64,000 bases of DNA from Candidatus Bathyarchaeota archaeon (GTDB lineage Archaea > Thermoproteota > Bathyarchaeia > TCS64), in NCBI GenBank assembly GCA_018652685.1, contig JABIBQ010000028.1, forward strand, positions 1 to 64,000, read 5' to 3'. Positions 33,986 through 44,730 of the stretch are shown here, in pieces; within the stretch, counting starts at the first letter, position 1, and each line of letters opens with the position of its first letter. The notes below the pieces were generated by a model. It had not been told where the DNA came from and made no database searches. It saw nothing but the letters and a program-made list of their open reading frames with translations. Position numbers and translations under genes: made by a program.

Positions 33986-35206
33986 TTAATAGCAGTAGTG
34001 GATGTATCCAGGTTGTTTCGGGAACATGACGTCAATCAAGCCTCCAACATCACCTCTAACCCTGAAATCGGGGTACATCTCCTCCAACTCTTTCCTGTCC
34101 TTATAGCCAAGTGCTAGCTGGATGAACGCATAAGGGTTCCATCCAATGGTCCTGTCCTCCTCCCCATACACTTTTTCAATATCAGTCATCTTCCCATCTT
34201 GGAACTCCATTTTAATCGCGAATTTCCAGAAATTCATGACGAGTTCTTTGCTTACTCCCTTGAATTCGGAATTCTTGATACGTAGCTCAAGAACTGGGCT
34301 TATTTGTGCAAGGAACTTGGTGAGATCTAGAATCTTAACTTGCCATGCATATGGCCTGTTTGTTTTCGCCCCAAGAGATATTAGGAATTTACTGAACTCG
34401 TCTTGATGGGATAACCCCGTATTCACTGTTGTCAACCCCAACAATGATGCATGCTTAACAATTACACCGGCCAGGTCCTCTGGTGATATCTTTTCATCTA
34501 AAGCAAGTTCTTTTATTTTGATAGATTTCTTTTCCTGGTCAACCGAATACCTGTAATAGCCGACAAACCCATTTTCATGAAATAGTCCAGCCGTTTGAAA
34601 TGGATCCGCTCCATATGTACCGGTTTTCTGCTGCATTTCCCATATTTCCTGACTTCGTACGCTGTGTACGAGATATCTTTCCTGTGACTTCCTCAGAATA
34701 ATATCTGCTTTGTCGATATGATCGTCTGTGAAATCCCCTATTCGAAACTCTGTTTCCTTCTCGGGTATTTTATCCAACGGAATCTCGGTCGAGTAATTTA
34801 GTTGGACGGCGTATTGATACCCGAACTGCCTGTAGAAGAACGGTATCCCTGCGAGGGCGCACAGATCGAAGCCATGTTGTTTTGCGTATTCATCGAACTC
34901 GTTGTTCAGAACCCGTTGTAGATTTATTCTTCTGTGCTCCGGATCTGTTCCGACACACCCCATCTCAGCTACTTTCAGCTCCACATCGCCGAGTTTCCAT
35001 ACCTGTGGAATTAGCAGTAACCCTGCTACTACCTTTTCTCCTTTCTTGACCATGAAAAAGTGTTCTTTATTCATCACTGGGTGATGTTCTACGAACCTTC
35101 TTGTTATGCTACGGACATCCTCCTCACCAAAAACTGCATCCATCATTTTGAATAACGCCTCAAATTCTCCATCGCTCTCAGGTTTTGCGAAAGTATAATC
35201 CTTCAT
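33986..35206 (-). CDS. Eis-like GNAT N-acetyltransferase with C-terminal SCP2-like region
   Basis: A 406-residue protein with an N-terminal GNAT domain. EMGCVGTDPEHRRINLQRVL near 82 matches the acetyl-CoA-binding Q/RxxGxG/A region in weakened form, and GIPFFYRQFGYQYAV near 120 is a strong match to Eis-type proteins. The C-terminal ~100 residues resemble the sterol-carrier-like domain of that family (FQDGKMTDIEKVYGEED). The acceptor is unknown. Codon and base composition are more AT-rich than the flanking genes, which may indicate separate ancestry. Confidence 0.75.
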   Translation of the reverse strand: MKDYTFAKPESDGEFEALFKMMDAVFGEEDVRSITRRFVEHHPVMNKEHFFMVKKGEKVVAGLLLIPQVWKLGDVELKVAEMGCVGTDPEHRRINLQRVLNNEFDEYAKQHGFDLCALAGIPFFYRQFGYQYAVQLNYSTEIPLDKIPEKETEFRIGDFTDDHIDKADIILRKSQERYLVHSVRSQEIWEMQQKTGTYGADPFQTAGLFHENGFVGYYRYSVDQEKKSIKIKELALDEKISPEDLAGVIVKHASLLGLTTVNTGLSHQDEFSKFLISLGAKTNRPYAWQVKILDLTKFLAQISPVLELRIKNSEFKGVSKELVMNFWKFAIKMEFQDGKMTDIEKVYGEEDRTIGWNPYAFIQLALGYKDRKELEEMYPDFRVRGDVGGLIDVMFPKQPGYIHYCY

Positions 35207-35317
35207 AGTCCTGTTTCAAAACGTGCATTCCCTTTTATTCCTAATGACCGGGCTATGCAACTGATTAAATGCGACTGATATCAATTAACAGCCGCTGCGT
35301 ATTACTGGGTGACGGAA

Positions 35318-36022
35318 ATGTCTGAACTACGCGATGAAAAAAAGTATATCTCCGAAGAAATGCAGGAGATAGAGCGACTGGTCATTGATAAGATGGGGCA
35401 TATCTCCAGTGAGCTTGCTCATGACCTACGAAGCCCTCTTCAGACCATCCAGAACGCCGTATATCTGATCCAGAAGAACCCAGACAACGAGATGCTATAT
35501 GATATGGTCCGTCAATCCCTTAAACAAACAACGGGGATACTCGATAGCTTCAGGGATTATTACAAGGGGCATATCATTAACCCCATGGAAACTGAGGCGG
35601 GAAAGATAGCTGATCTCGCTCTTTCTAACTCCGAGATACCAGACAATATCACCGTTATTAGGGATTATGACGATTCTCTATTAATCCATATTGATCCTTC
35701 GAAAACAGCTCTTGCCATTCAAAAGTTAGTGATAAATGCCGTTGAGGCCATGGAAAAAGGGGGAGACTTACGTATAATCCTCTCCAGTACCCCTGATTCT
35801 GTCGATATTCGCGTTGAAGATTCCGGGGCAGGCATACCTCCCGAGGCTGAGAAAGTTCTGTTCGATCCATTTGTGGCCAGCAATAAGCAGGGAAATGGGT
35901 TGGGGATTCCTACGGCAAAGAGAATAGTCGAGAGTCACGGAGGATCCCTTTCTTACACCACCAAGCAAGGTGAGGGGACGACGTTTACACTGTCTTTCCC
36001 GAAGCCCTCGGTGGATACTTAA
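35318..36022 (+). CDS. soluble histidine kinase without a sensor domain
   Basis: A 234-residue kinase with only the HisKA and HATPase modules. The phospho-acceptor His is in SSELAHDLRSPLQTI near 37. The ATP-binding motifs are N box LVINAVEAM, G1 VEDSGAGIPPEAE and G2 GNGLGIPTAKRIVESHGG. No transmembrane or PAS segment precedes the HisKA domain, only a short coiled-coil-like helix. The signal must therefore come from a partner, perhaps the HD-domain protein encoded 23 nt downstream. No response regulator is nearby. ATG 35318 is used instead of GTG 35309. Confidence 0.87.
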   Translation: MSELRDEKKYISEEMQEIERLVIDKMGHISSELAHDLRSPLQTIQNAVYLIQKNPDNEMLYDMVRQSLKQTTGILDSFRDYYKGHIINPMETEAGKIADLALSNSEIPDNITVIRDYDDSLLIHIDPSKTALAIQKLVINAVEAMEKGGDLRIILSSTPDSVDIRVEDSGAGIPPEAEKVLFDPFVASNKQGNGLGIPTAKRIVESHGGSLSYTTKQGEGTTFTLSFPKPSVDT

Positions 36023-36045
36023 ACGTCTCGGCAATATCTTGGCTT

Positions 36046-36819
36046 ATGGTTGCTGTTTCTAATCGAGTTATTCATCGACACCTTGGCTCGCGTTTGTTAT
36101 CTGAAGCCTATAGTTTCCTTGAGAATGACATCGAGACCCAGAGTTATCTTAAAATGGCCAACATTATGGCGGTGAAGCGCCTTGGTTACAATGACCACGG
36201 TCCTGTTCACGCCAAGATTATTGCTGGTAGCGCGCTTGAGATATTCTCTCTCTTGACCAACACTGTTGAGCCATCCTCGGTAATGAACGGAGTATGCGAT
36301 TATGATGATGCCAAGCTAATTGTCTTGCTTGGGGCTTATCTTCATGATGTTGGAAACTCCATCCACAGGATAGATCACGAGAAAACCGGCGCGTTACTTT
36401 CCAGCAACCTTCTGGACAGGCTTCTTCTCGAACTATATGACAACGATCCTGGGCTTTCATATCGCATTAAATCTGAGGTTCTTCATACCCTTTACTCTTC
36501 CAACGACTCCATTCCCTGTCTTAGCGTTGAGGCAGGAGTGGTGACTGTCGCGGATGGAACTGATATGGCGGAGGGACGCTCAAGGGTCCCGTACCTCTCG
36601 GGTAAAAACGATATTCACGCGATATCCGCCCAGGCGATCAACAAAGTTAACATCGTCAGAGGAGATGTGAAACCCGTATCGATCCGAGTTTTCATGGACA
36701 ACCCCGCCGGGATATTCCAGATCGAGGAGGTAATTGGGAAAAAGATTCGAAGCAGCGGAATAGGAGAGCTCGTGGAGGTAATTGCCTCCATGAACGGGAA
36801 GGAGATCAAGACCCTCTAG
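36046..36819 (+). CDS. HD-domain phosphohydrolase-like protein
   Basis: A 257-residue protein with an HD domain. The metal-binding residues are suggested by NDHGPVHAKI near 49, LGAYLHDVGNSIHRIDHEKT near 96 and SEVLHTLYSS near 145. Members hydrolyse nucleotides or other phosphates, but some act as signalling domains. It follows the histidine kinase closely, so the two are probably co-transcribed and may act together. Its 3' end overlaps the convergent amidase by 14 nt. Confidence 0.82.
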   Translation: MVAVSNRVIHRHLGSRLLSEAYSFLENDIETQSYLKMANIMAVKRLGYNDHGPVHAKIIAGSALEIFSLLTNTVEPSSVMNGVCDYDDAKLIVLLGAYLHDVGNSIHRIDHEKTGALLSSNLLDRLLLELYDNDPGLSYRIKSEVLHTLYSSNDSIPCLSVEAGVVTVADGTDMAEGRSRVPYLSGKNDIHAISAQAINKVNIVRGDVKPVSIRVFMDNPAGIFQIEEVIGKKIRSSGIGELVEVIASMNGKEIKTL

Positions 36820-38119
36820 GGTCTATCGGGCGGGTCCCGAAACCCAGCTTGTCCTCACACCATGCCGCTATTTCTAGGAGCTCCCACTCAGAGTAAGGGA
36901 TTCCTATTATCTGCAGTCCAAGCGGTAGGCCGTTCTCGGTCAGGCTTGATGGAACTGTTATACTGGGAAACCCAGTCAGACTCCATGGTGAGTTGAACGC
37001 AGGGCTTCCAGTCCACTCCAGTCCCTCTGGAGCCGAATCTGTTGCTGAAGGACAAATCACACAGTCGAATTGTCCTATCAGGTTCCTCATATCCTGTATT
37101 ATTTGACCCCTCAGGCGCTGGGCCCTCAGGTAGGCTGTTGCGGGGACCAAAAGACCCGATGAGATAAAACCCCTTAAGTAACTCCTATACTCGTCCCCTC
37201 TTGTCTTGAATATGTCCTCGTGGACCGCAGCTGTCTCAACTGACATTATTACTTTGTGGACATCTGGAACTAGCTTGAAGCTCTCTGGTAACATTGCCAT
37301 TTCTACGTCCGCCCCCTCCCCCCATATCTTTGCTACGCTCCTCTCGAAACCCTGCCACACCTCCTCTACCGCGTTTTCTTTAAAATAGCCTGCTAGCAGC
37401 CCAACCTTGGGGGCGTGTATCCTGGGATGCCATTCCTTCTCCTTCCCCGTTAATGCTTCCAGCATTATGTGGGCATCCTGTGTTGTCCTGGTCATGTAGC
37501 CAACATGGTCCAGGCTCCAGCTGAGGGGGAATATGCTTCCCCTGCTGAACAGGTCATACGTGGGTTTCACGCCCACGATTCCGCAGTAGCTGGCTGGTCT
37601 TATGACTGAACCCCCTGTCTGGCTTCCAAAGGCTACTTGACACATGCCAGATGCCACTGCTGCTGATGACCCGCTGCTTGAGCCTCCTGGAGTGTGCCCC
37701 GTATTCCAGGGGTTTCTCGTAGGCGCCGGGTCATGGACGGCGAACTCGGTGGTCTCAGTTTTCCCGAGAACTATTCCCCCTGCCTGTTTCATAGTTACCA
37801 GGATATCGGCGTCCACCCCTGGCACATAATTCCTGAATATAGGTGAGCCCATCGTTGTCTTCATCCCCTTTGTGAAATAGATGTCTTTAACCCCCACCGG
37901 TATCCCGTGAATCCCGCTCCTCACGCCCTCTCCAAGCATTCTAGTAATTTTCTCGGCCTCCTTCCTCACCTGATCCCCGTTGACCGTGACCCATGCCTCT
38001 AACGTTGGCTCGATCTCGTCTATCCTTTCAAGCAACGATTCCGCGAGGTCTATAGGAGAGAGTGAACCGTTCTTAATCCTTGATGATGCCTCTGCGAGGC
38101 TCAGCTCGTATGGCTTCAA
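36806..38119 (-). CDS. amidase signature family hydrolase
   Basis: A 437-residue amidase with the Ser-cisSer-Lys triad. The lysine is in IPVGVKDIYFTKG near 73, and the glycine/serine-rich signature is TPGGSSSGSSAAVASGMC near 143, followed by GSQTGGSVIRPASYCG containing the nucleophile. It resembles GatA, but no gatB or gatC lies nearby, so a free amidase is more likely. The start is TTG immediately after the stop of the small upstream gene, so the two are translationally coupled. Confidence 0.9.
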   Translation of the reverse strand: MKPYELSLAEASSRIKNGSLSPIDLAESLLERIDEIEPTLEAWVTVNGDQVRKEAEKITRMLGEGVRSGIHGIPVGVKDIYFTKGMKTTMGSPIFRNYVPGVDADILVTMKQAGGIVLGKTETTEFAVHDPAPTRNPWNTGHTPGGSSSGSSAAVASGMCQVAFGSQTGGSVIRPASYCGIVGVKPTYDLFSRGSIFPLSWSLDHVGYMTRTTQDAHIMLEALTGKEKEWHPRIHAPKVGLLAGYFKENAVEEVWQGFERSVAKIWGEGADVEMAMLPESFKLVPDVHKVIMSVETAAVHEDIFKTRGDEYRSYLRGFISSGLLVPATAYLRAQRLRGQIIQDMRNLIGQFDCVICPSATDSAPEGLEWTGSPAFNSPWSLTGFPSITVPSSLTENGLPLGLQIIGIPYSEWELLEIAAWCEDKLGFGTRPIDPRGS

Positions 38120-38308
38120 CTACTCGTCTCTCCTATGTATGAGTCTAGTCACTGGTTCGGTCCCTGGATCGAGCTGAGTATTCCCAACTATCCAAACTGC
38201 CTTAGAGACACTCTCAACATGGGCCCTCATCTCCTCTGCCCTCTCCTCTCCCCACATTTCAACTGCGGCCTCAAGCATCATGCGGGTGTACTCCTTCACG
38301 TCTGACAA
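38120..38308 (-). CDS. small amidase-associated protein
   Basis: A 62-residue acidic helical protein (MSDVKEYTRMMLEAAVEMWG, then EEMRAHVESVSKAVWIVGN). Its stop abuts the amidase start, which implies a fixed partnership. The arrangement resembles GatC-like or AtzG-like small subunits that stabilise amidases, but sequence similarity cannot be confirmed by eye. A TATA box candidate (TTTTTTATAG on the minus strand, about 38341-38350) lies ~35 bp upstream. Confidence 0.65.
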   Translation of the reverse strand: MSDVKEYTRMMLEAAVEMWGEERAEEMRAHVESVSKAVWIVGNTQLDPGTEPVTRLIHRRDE

Positions 38309-38477
38309 TGAAATATCCCTGCGTTCTCTTCTGTCCGCGGCTATAAAAAATCTGCAATCCTGTTTGTCTTTTTATCTCAACTGTTCCTAAGCCCACCTTG
38401 TTCAGGATGACTTGTCCAATGATGGATCCAACTAGTTCTTATTATGTGGCTAAAAATTTGAAAAATGGATATGAGGG

Positions 38478-38825
38478 TTATGCCTCTTCCAGAATATCGA
38501 TTATATGGAGTAATGCATTAGCAATTACTGCGTTTTCCCAGTTCTCTGTCTCTGCAACCATCTGTAACCCTAGTTTGATAGCCTCTTCCCCTCGTGTGGG
38601 AGGTGAAACTGGATCAACGATTATGTAATTCTGTGCAATAAAACTCACTTTTGCTTGAACGGTCATCCCAGGCTCTAGCTCATTAAAAAGGACATTTTCC
38701 CGGTTGAATAGAATCACTCGCCCATCTTTCATCCGACTGATGATGCTGTCTCCTTTTCCCTTTAATACTAATACCGTAAGTTCGTCTCCAAGGCTAATAT
38801 CCGGAGTAGATTCAATGTTATACAA
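38478..38825 (-). CDS. TRAM/OB-fold-like small protein
   Basis: A 115-residue protein whose first ~75 residues look like a small beta-barrel of TRAM type (DGRVILFNRE, then LEPGMTVQAKVSFIAQNYII). Such domains bind RNA in archaea. The C-terminal helices (TENWENAVIANALLHIIDIL) are of unknown function. The start codon is TTG. The gene is AT-rich relative to its neighbours. An AT-rich promoter region precedes it. Confidence 0.55.
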   Translation of the reverse strand: MYNIESTPDISLGDELTVLVLKGKGDSIISRMKDGRVILFNRENVLFNELEPGMTVQAKVSFIAQNYIIVDPVSPPTRGEEAIKLGLQMVAETENWENAVIANALLHIIDILEEA

Positions 38826-38942
38826 TTCAAATCAATACTAAATTATGTATGGATTATTTATTAAATATGGTAATTTATTCCAATTGTATGCTTGGATTCA
38901 CTCTTTATTTGGTTAATCTCTACCCAATGACAACCACTCCAA

Positions 38943-38956
38943 TATCGCTAGTGATA
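38943..38956 (+). promoter_or_regulatory. operator TATCGCTAGTGATA, upstream copy
   Basis: This partial palindrome (TATC...GATA) lies just upstream of a TATA candidate (ACTTATATTT, 38958-38967). A near-identical copy occurs 39 bp downstream. Twin copies around the promoter of a PadR-type gene suggest autorepression. Confidence 0.55.
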
Positions 38957-38981
38957 TACTTATATTTCCCTGTCTATTTAG

Positions 38982-38995
38982 TATCGCCAGAGATA
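38982..38995 (+). promoter_or_regulatory. operator TATCGCCAGAGATA, downstream copy
   Basis: This second copy of the TATCGC-x-AG-x-GATA element lies near the expected transcription start, 12 bp before the PadR ATG. The two copies differ at two of 14 positions. Confidence 0.55.
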
Positions 38996-39007
38996 CAGGT
39001 GATTTGA

Positions 39008-39520
39008 ATGACGCATTCTTCAGGAAAAGTCCCACGCGGATTTACACGATACTATGTGCTATACCTGTTATCTGAGAAAGAGCTCACGGGAAAAGGAATT
39101 ATTGAGGAATCCATCAATAGAAGCGATGGTGACTGGGCCCCCTCTCCTGGTCTGATCTATCCCTTGTTGGGAAGGTTAGTTCGAGATGGATTGATTTCTG
39201 AGCTTGATGGAGGCAAATTCACAACCACAGATAACGGGTTGGAAGAGTTGTCTACCCATGGAGCCTTCCAGGATCAGATCGAAAATCAGTTTAACTTGGT
39301 TAACAAGCTGGGGCTCTCGATGTTTGCTGCGGGGAAATTCTTGACAGAAGAAGCTTTGGACCGAATCAGTACGGTAACGACAACAGTGCGTAGTAAAGTG
39401 GGAAAAAGGTCCAATGAAGCACAACAGCAATTTGATGAAAAATACGAGGCTTTTCTTTTACAGGAGCTTGATAAGCTAAAATTAAGAAAAACCACAAATT
39501 TGACCAATTCAGACCCATAA
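39008..39520 (+). CDS. PadR-like winged-helix regulator
   Basis: A 170-residue regulator. The winged helix matches PadR proteins (TRYYVLYLLSEKELTGKGII, then SPGLIYPLLGRLVRDGLISE). The C-terminal half is a helical, probably dimerising extension rich in Q, E and K. Two operator-like repeats flank its TATA box. It lies upstream of the rRNA operon but is separated from it by ~390 bp and its own end. The ligand is unknown. Confidence 0.82.
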   Translation: MTHSSGKVPRGFTRYYVLYLLSEKELTGKGIIEESINRSDGDWAPSPGLIYPLLGRLVRDGLISELDGGKFTTTDNGLEELSTHGAFQDQIENQFNLVNKLGLSMFAAGKFLTEEALDRISTVTTTVRSKVGKRSNEAQQQFDEKYEAFLLQELDKLKLRKTTNLTNSDP

Positions 39521-39836
39521 CTATCTGAGTAAATGTTATGCCAGATCATTGATTTTCGTCCTTATTCCTTGTAGATTATCTCAATCTTATCTGACAATAA
39601 ATCATGTTTTTCGATGTTGCACGGACTGATTTTACTTAATTAACCTTTCGTAATTAAAAGAGGAACGTTTTTATTCAAATGGCGTGGTATGGGGTAATGC
39701 GAGCAATCGCATCCGCTCATAGTCGGCGGCTCCGGTCTGACAAAGGCGTTTTGCCTCAGGATGACTGATCGGGCTCCAGTGGCGGGTATATGTATGAAGA
39801 CTCGAATAAAGACAGTGATGTCTTCGGGTCTGATAA
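39521..39836 (+). promoter_or_regulatory. rRNA operon promoter and leader
   Basis: No ORF is supported. TTTTTATTCAAAT at about 39668-39680 is the best TATA candidate, giving a transcript start near 39697. The leader then holds a hairpin ATGCGA-GCAA-TCGCAT (39697-39712) with a GNRA-type tetraloop. Smaller stems follow (for example around AAAGGCGTTTTGCCT), ending at the 16S processing stem. Confidence 0.5.
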
Positions 39837-39865
39837 GGGTCGAGCAGGAAATGTTTCCTCGCTAT
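39837..39865 (+). other. 16S rRNA processing stem, 5' arm
   Basis: GGGTCGAG followed by GGAAA and TTTCCTCGC pairs with CTCGACCC, TTTCC and GCGAGGAA at 41422-41449. The two arms enclose the 16S gene, as expected for the archaeal pre-16S stem. The central part contains unpaired residues that may form a bulge-helix-bulge-like cleavage site, although it is less regular than the 23S stem. Confidence 0.8.
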
Positions 39866-39908
39866 ATTCTAAAAAACAACACAATACAAGATGATTGCGA
39901 TCATCCTC

Positions 39909-41406
<1,498 letters not shown>

Positions 41407-41421
41407 AAGACAAAAAACGGA

Positions 41422-41449
41422 ATAGTGCGAGGAATTTTCCACTCGACCC
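41422..41449 (+). other. 16S rRNA processing stem, 3' arm
   Basis: ATAGTGCGAGGAATTTTCCA and the following CTCGACCC are complementary to 39837-39865, with an 8-bp outer helix and a 7-8-bp inner helix. It begins 16 nt after the mature 16S 3' end. Confidence 0.8.
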
Positions 41450-41545
41450 AAAACTCAAAATCAAAATGTGCAACTCCCGATAGAAATGTTGGGGGTGAAG
41501 GGCTAAGTCTACCCGAAGATTGGACATCTGGGAACGACGATGAGG

Positions 41546-41580
41546 CCATGTATAGGCTCCGACTCCAGCTGTGGGAACAG
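41546..41580 (+). other. 23S rRNA processing stem with bulge-helix-bulge, 5' arm
   Basis: CCATGTA, GGCTCCGA, CTCC and TGGGAACAG pair with the arm at 44581-44614. A 4-bp CTCC/GGAG helix is flanked by a 3-nt AGC bulge on this strand and a 3-nt ATA bulge on the other. This is the canonical substrate geometry for the archaeal splicing endonuclease. Confidence 0.88.
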
Positions 41581-41591
41581 TAATTATATTT

Positions 41592-44573
41592 GCTGGTTAC
41601 TACGCTGTGTGATGGATGACTTGGCTTGAGTGCCGAAGAAGGGCGTGGCAAGCTGCGATAAGCTCCGGGTAGACGCACGCGGTCTATGATCCGGAGATGC
41701 CCGAATAGGACTTCCTCTTAGTGCTCCTACGGGAGCGGGAACCCCCCGAACTGAAACATCTTAGTAGGGGGAGGAAGAGAAAACAATAGTGATTTCCTTA
41801 GTAGCGGCGAGCGAACAGGAATAAGTTCAAACTGAATCCTCATGGAAACATGATGGAGATGTGGTGTATGGGCCAAGATAGATCCTCCTCGATGAAGTCA
41901 AAGTGTTCTGAAAAGCTCCACCAAAGAAGGTGATAGTCCTGTAGACATAAATCGAGAGGAACGTTTTTGGTTCCTGAGTAGCACTGGTTGGGAATCCAGT
42001 GTGAATGCAGGAGGCATTAACTCCTAAAACTAAATACAACTCAAGACCGATAGCGTATTAGTACGGTGACGGAAAGTTGAAAAGACCCCCGGGAGGGGCG
42101 TCAAAAGAGCCTGAAATCACACAGTTACAGACGGTTAGGGCGTGAAAGGGTCGAAGCTGCAGAACGAAGATATGGTAACATATTGTTAGGATGCAGTGGA
42201 CCAGCGTTCTATGTTCCGTTTCGAATCACGGACCGGGGAGTTCACTTATGTGGCGAGACTAAGATTTTATCGTAATCTCAGGGAAACCAAAGAGCGGGCA
42301 GCCTTCGGGCGAGCCGCTGGGTCTGAATAGGGCCCGGAGTCACGTGAGTGAGACTAGAAACCAGGTGATCTTTTCCTGAACAGGGTGAAGTCAGGCGAAA
42401 GCCTGATGGAGGCCCGCAATAGTATTGATATGCAATTCATTTATCTGATTTGGGAAAAGGGGCAATAGACCAATCTAACCTGGTGATAGCTAGTTCCTTC
42501 CGAAGTATGTCGCAGCATAGCCTCGAGTGAGACTGCTTGCGGGGTAGAGCACTAATCGGGTGGCACGGAGGAGAAATCCTTCACCAACCTTTTAAACTCC
42601 GAATACGCATGCGTCGAAGAGCTCGGGAGACGGGATGCAGTGGTTAAGCTACTGCTCCGGGAGGGGGACAACCCAGACTAAGGTTAAGGCCCCTCAATCC
42701 TGGCTAAGTGATAAATCAAAGGGCGTCGTAATGCTAAGACAGCGGGGAGGTAAGCTTAGAAGCAGCTATCCTTTAAAGAAATCGTTACAGATCACCCGCC
42801 GAGGATTGGGGCCCCGAAGATGGACGGGTCTCAAGCCAGGTGCCGATACCTTAGGCAATTTTAAATTTGTGTTAGGAAGGCGTCCCGCATGGGCGGAAGC
42901 AAGGGGGTGACCTCTTGTGGACCGTGCAGGGATTGCAGATCCCGGTGGTAGTAACAGCATAGTCGGGTGAGAATCCCGATCGCCGAAAGAGCAAGGGTTT
43001 CTAGGCAATGCGTCGTCAGCCTAGAGTTAGCCGATCCTAAGTTGAGCGTTAACATGACTCATCGAAAGGGGAACTGGTTAATATTCCAGTGCTATGGAAG
43101 TACACGAGGTAACTCAAAGCCTCACAATCGACAGTTCGGGGAAGGTTGAGCAGAGTTGTCGCTCTGTTTAAATGCATAATTCCAGGGAGTACCGTAATGG
43201 TGAGAACTGGAAGAAATCATGAATAGTCCTCCGTAAGGAGGATTCAGCTGAACCCTGGACTCCGTGAAAATTTTGTGAGGATGGATCTTCCATATTCGTA
43301 CCCAGAACCAACACAGGTGCTCAGGGTGAGAAGCCCAAGGCGTGTCGGGGAAAATCTAAGCGAGGGAATTCGGCAAATTAGCTCCGTATCTTAGGTATAA
43401 GGAGTGCCTGCTGTGCTTTCGAAAGATGGCGTGGCAGGTCGCAGTGACAAGGGGGTTCCGGCTGTTTAATAAAAACATAGGTAACCGCAAGCCCGTAAGG
43501 GTGTGTACGGTTATTGAATCCTGTCCAGTGGTGGTATCTGAAACCTGATTTCAACCGGGCTAAGGACCGCTAAACGACGGGAGTAACTCTGACTCTCTCA
43601 AGGTAGCCAAATGCCTTGTCGTGTAAGTTACGACGTGCATGAATGGATCCACGAGGACCCCACTGTCCCCGCTTAGACCCCGGTGAACCCACCTGCTGGA
43701 CGAACAGTCCAGCGACTTCCAGTGGAACAAGAAGACCCCGTGGAGCTTTACTGCAGTCAGTTGCTGGGAAGCGGTTGCTTTTGCAGAGCGTATGTAGGAG
43801 CCAATGAGTGCGTATCTCTGGGTACGCAGGAGGCGTCAATGGAACACTACACATTTGTGACTACTTCCCTTACCAAGATTTTACTATCTGGGACACCGGC
43901 TGATGGGCAGTTCGGCTGGGGCGGCACCCCCTTGAAAAGGAATCGAGGGGGCCCAAAGTCTAGCTCAGGAGGGACAGAAACCCTTCGTAGAGTGTAACGG
44001 CAAAAGCTAGATTGATCGGATATCTAACAATAGGATTTCCGAAGGTGAAAGCCAGGCGTAACGAGCTATCAGGTCCTTATTAATGAGGGTTGGTAGTGTC
44101 AGAAAAGTTACCCCGGGGATAACAGGCTTGTCGCGGGCGAGAGTTCGCATCGACCTCGCGGTTCGGTACCTCGATGTCGACTCTTCCTATCCTGGCCTTG
44201 CATAAGGGGCCAAGGGTGAGGCTGCTCGCCTATTAAAAGGGATCGTGAGTTGGGTTTAGACCGTCGCGAGACAGGTCGGATTTTATTTACTGGGAGTGTT
44301 GGAAGTCTGAGGGGAAAGGGCATTCAGTACGAGAGGAACAATGCGCTGTGGCCTCTGGTGAACCGGTTGTCTGATAAGGCACCGCCGGGTAGCTACGCCG
44401 CGTAGGATAAGAGCTGAAAGCATCTAAGCTCGAAGCCTCTCCTAAAAATAGACTTCCGAACCTTCGGGTTGGAGAGCGCCCATAGAAGATGGGTTTGATG
44501 GAAATGGGGTGTACGTGCCAAGGCTTCGGCCGAGGTATTCAGCCCACATTCCCCAATAGCTCAAAAGACCAGC
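41592..44573 (+). rRNA. 23S ribosomal RNA
   Basis: The 5' end GCTGGTTACTACGC and the 3' end near GACCAGC form the terminal helix. Conserved internal segments include GTAGCGGCGAGCGAA, the peptidyl transferase region, and AGTACGAGAGGAACA (sarcin-ricin loop). The length of ~2.98 kb is ordinary for archaea, with no large insertion or intron noticed. The ends are set by the terminal pairing and are accurate to a few bases. Confidence 0.95.
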
Positions 44574-44580
44574 TATTAAT

Positions 44581-44614
44581 CTGTTCCCGCAGGAGATATC
44601 GGAGCCGTACATGG
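44581..44614 (+). other. 23S rRNA processing stem with bulge-helix-bulge, 3' arm
   Basis: CTGTTCCCGCA, GGAG, the ATA bulge, TCGGAGCC and TACATGG complete the stem started at 41546. Cleavage in the two bulges would release pre-23S. Confidence 0.88.
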
Positions 44615-44617
44615 TTT

Positions 44618-44689
44618 GCCAAACATTTTTCATACGCAAACTTTACCTAGCGGAAGCTAGGTTTTTTGCGTTTTGGCCTAACTTTTTTT
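44618..44689 (+). terminator. rRNA operon terminator with nested hairpin
   Basis: CCTAGC-GGAA-GCTAGG forms the tip. ACGCAAA/TTTTGCGT forms a middle stem and GCCAAA/TTTGGC an outer stem. The structure is followed by CTAACTTTTTTT. This is a strong transcription terminator immediately after the 23S processing stem. Confidence 0.75.
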
Positions 44690-44691
44690 AC

Positions 44692-44707
44692 AGGGACCTT
44701 GGTCCCT
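44692..44707 (+). terminator. AGGGACC-TT-GGTCCCT hairpin
   Basis: A 7-bp perfect inverted repeat directly follows the rRNA terminator T-run. It is probably a backup terminator or a transcript-stabilising stem. The short loop means that one or two closing pairs would open. Confidence 0.45.
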
Positions 44708-44730
44708 CTTGCTCGGAACCTCGAAAATGG

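Larger units (their letters stand above)
41407..41591 (+). other. 16S-23S internal spacer without tRNA
   Basis: The ~185-nt spacer holds the 3' arm of the 16S processing stem and the 5' arm of the 23S stem. No cloverleaf or TTC-loop sequence is visible, so the tRNA-Ala common in euryarchaeal spacers is absent. Confidence 0.75.
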
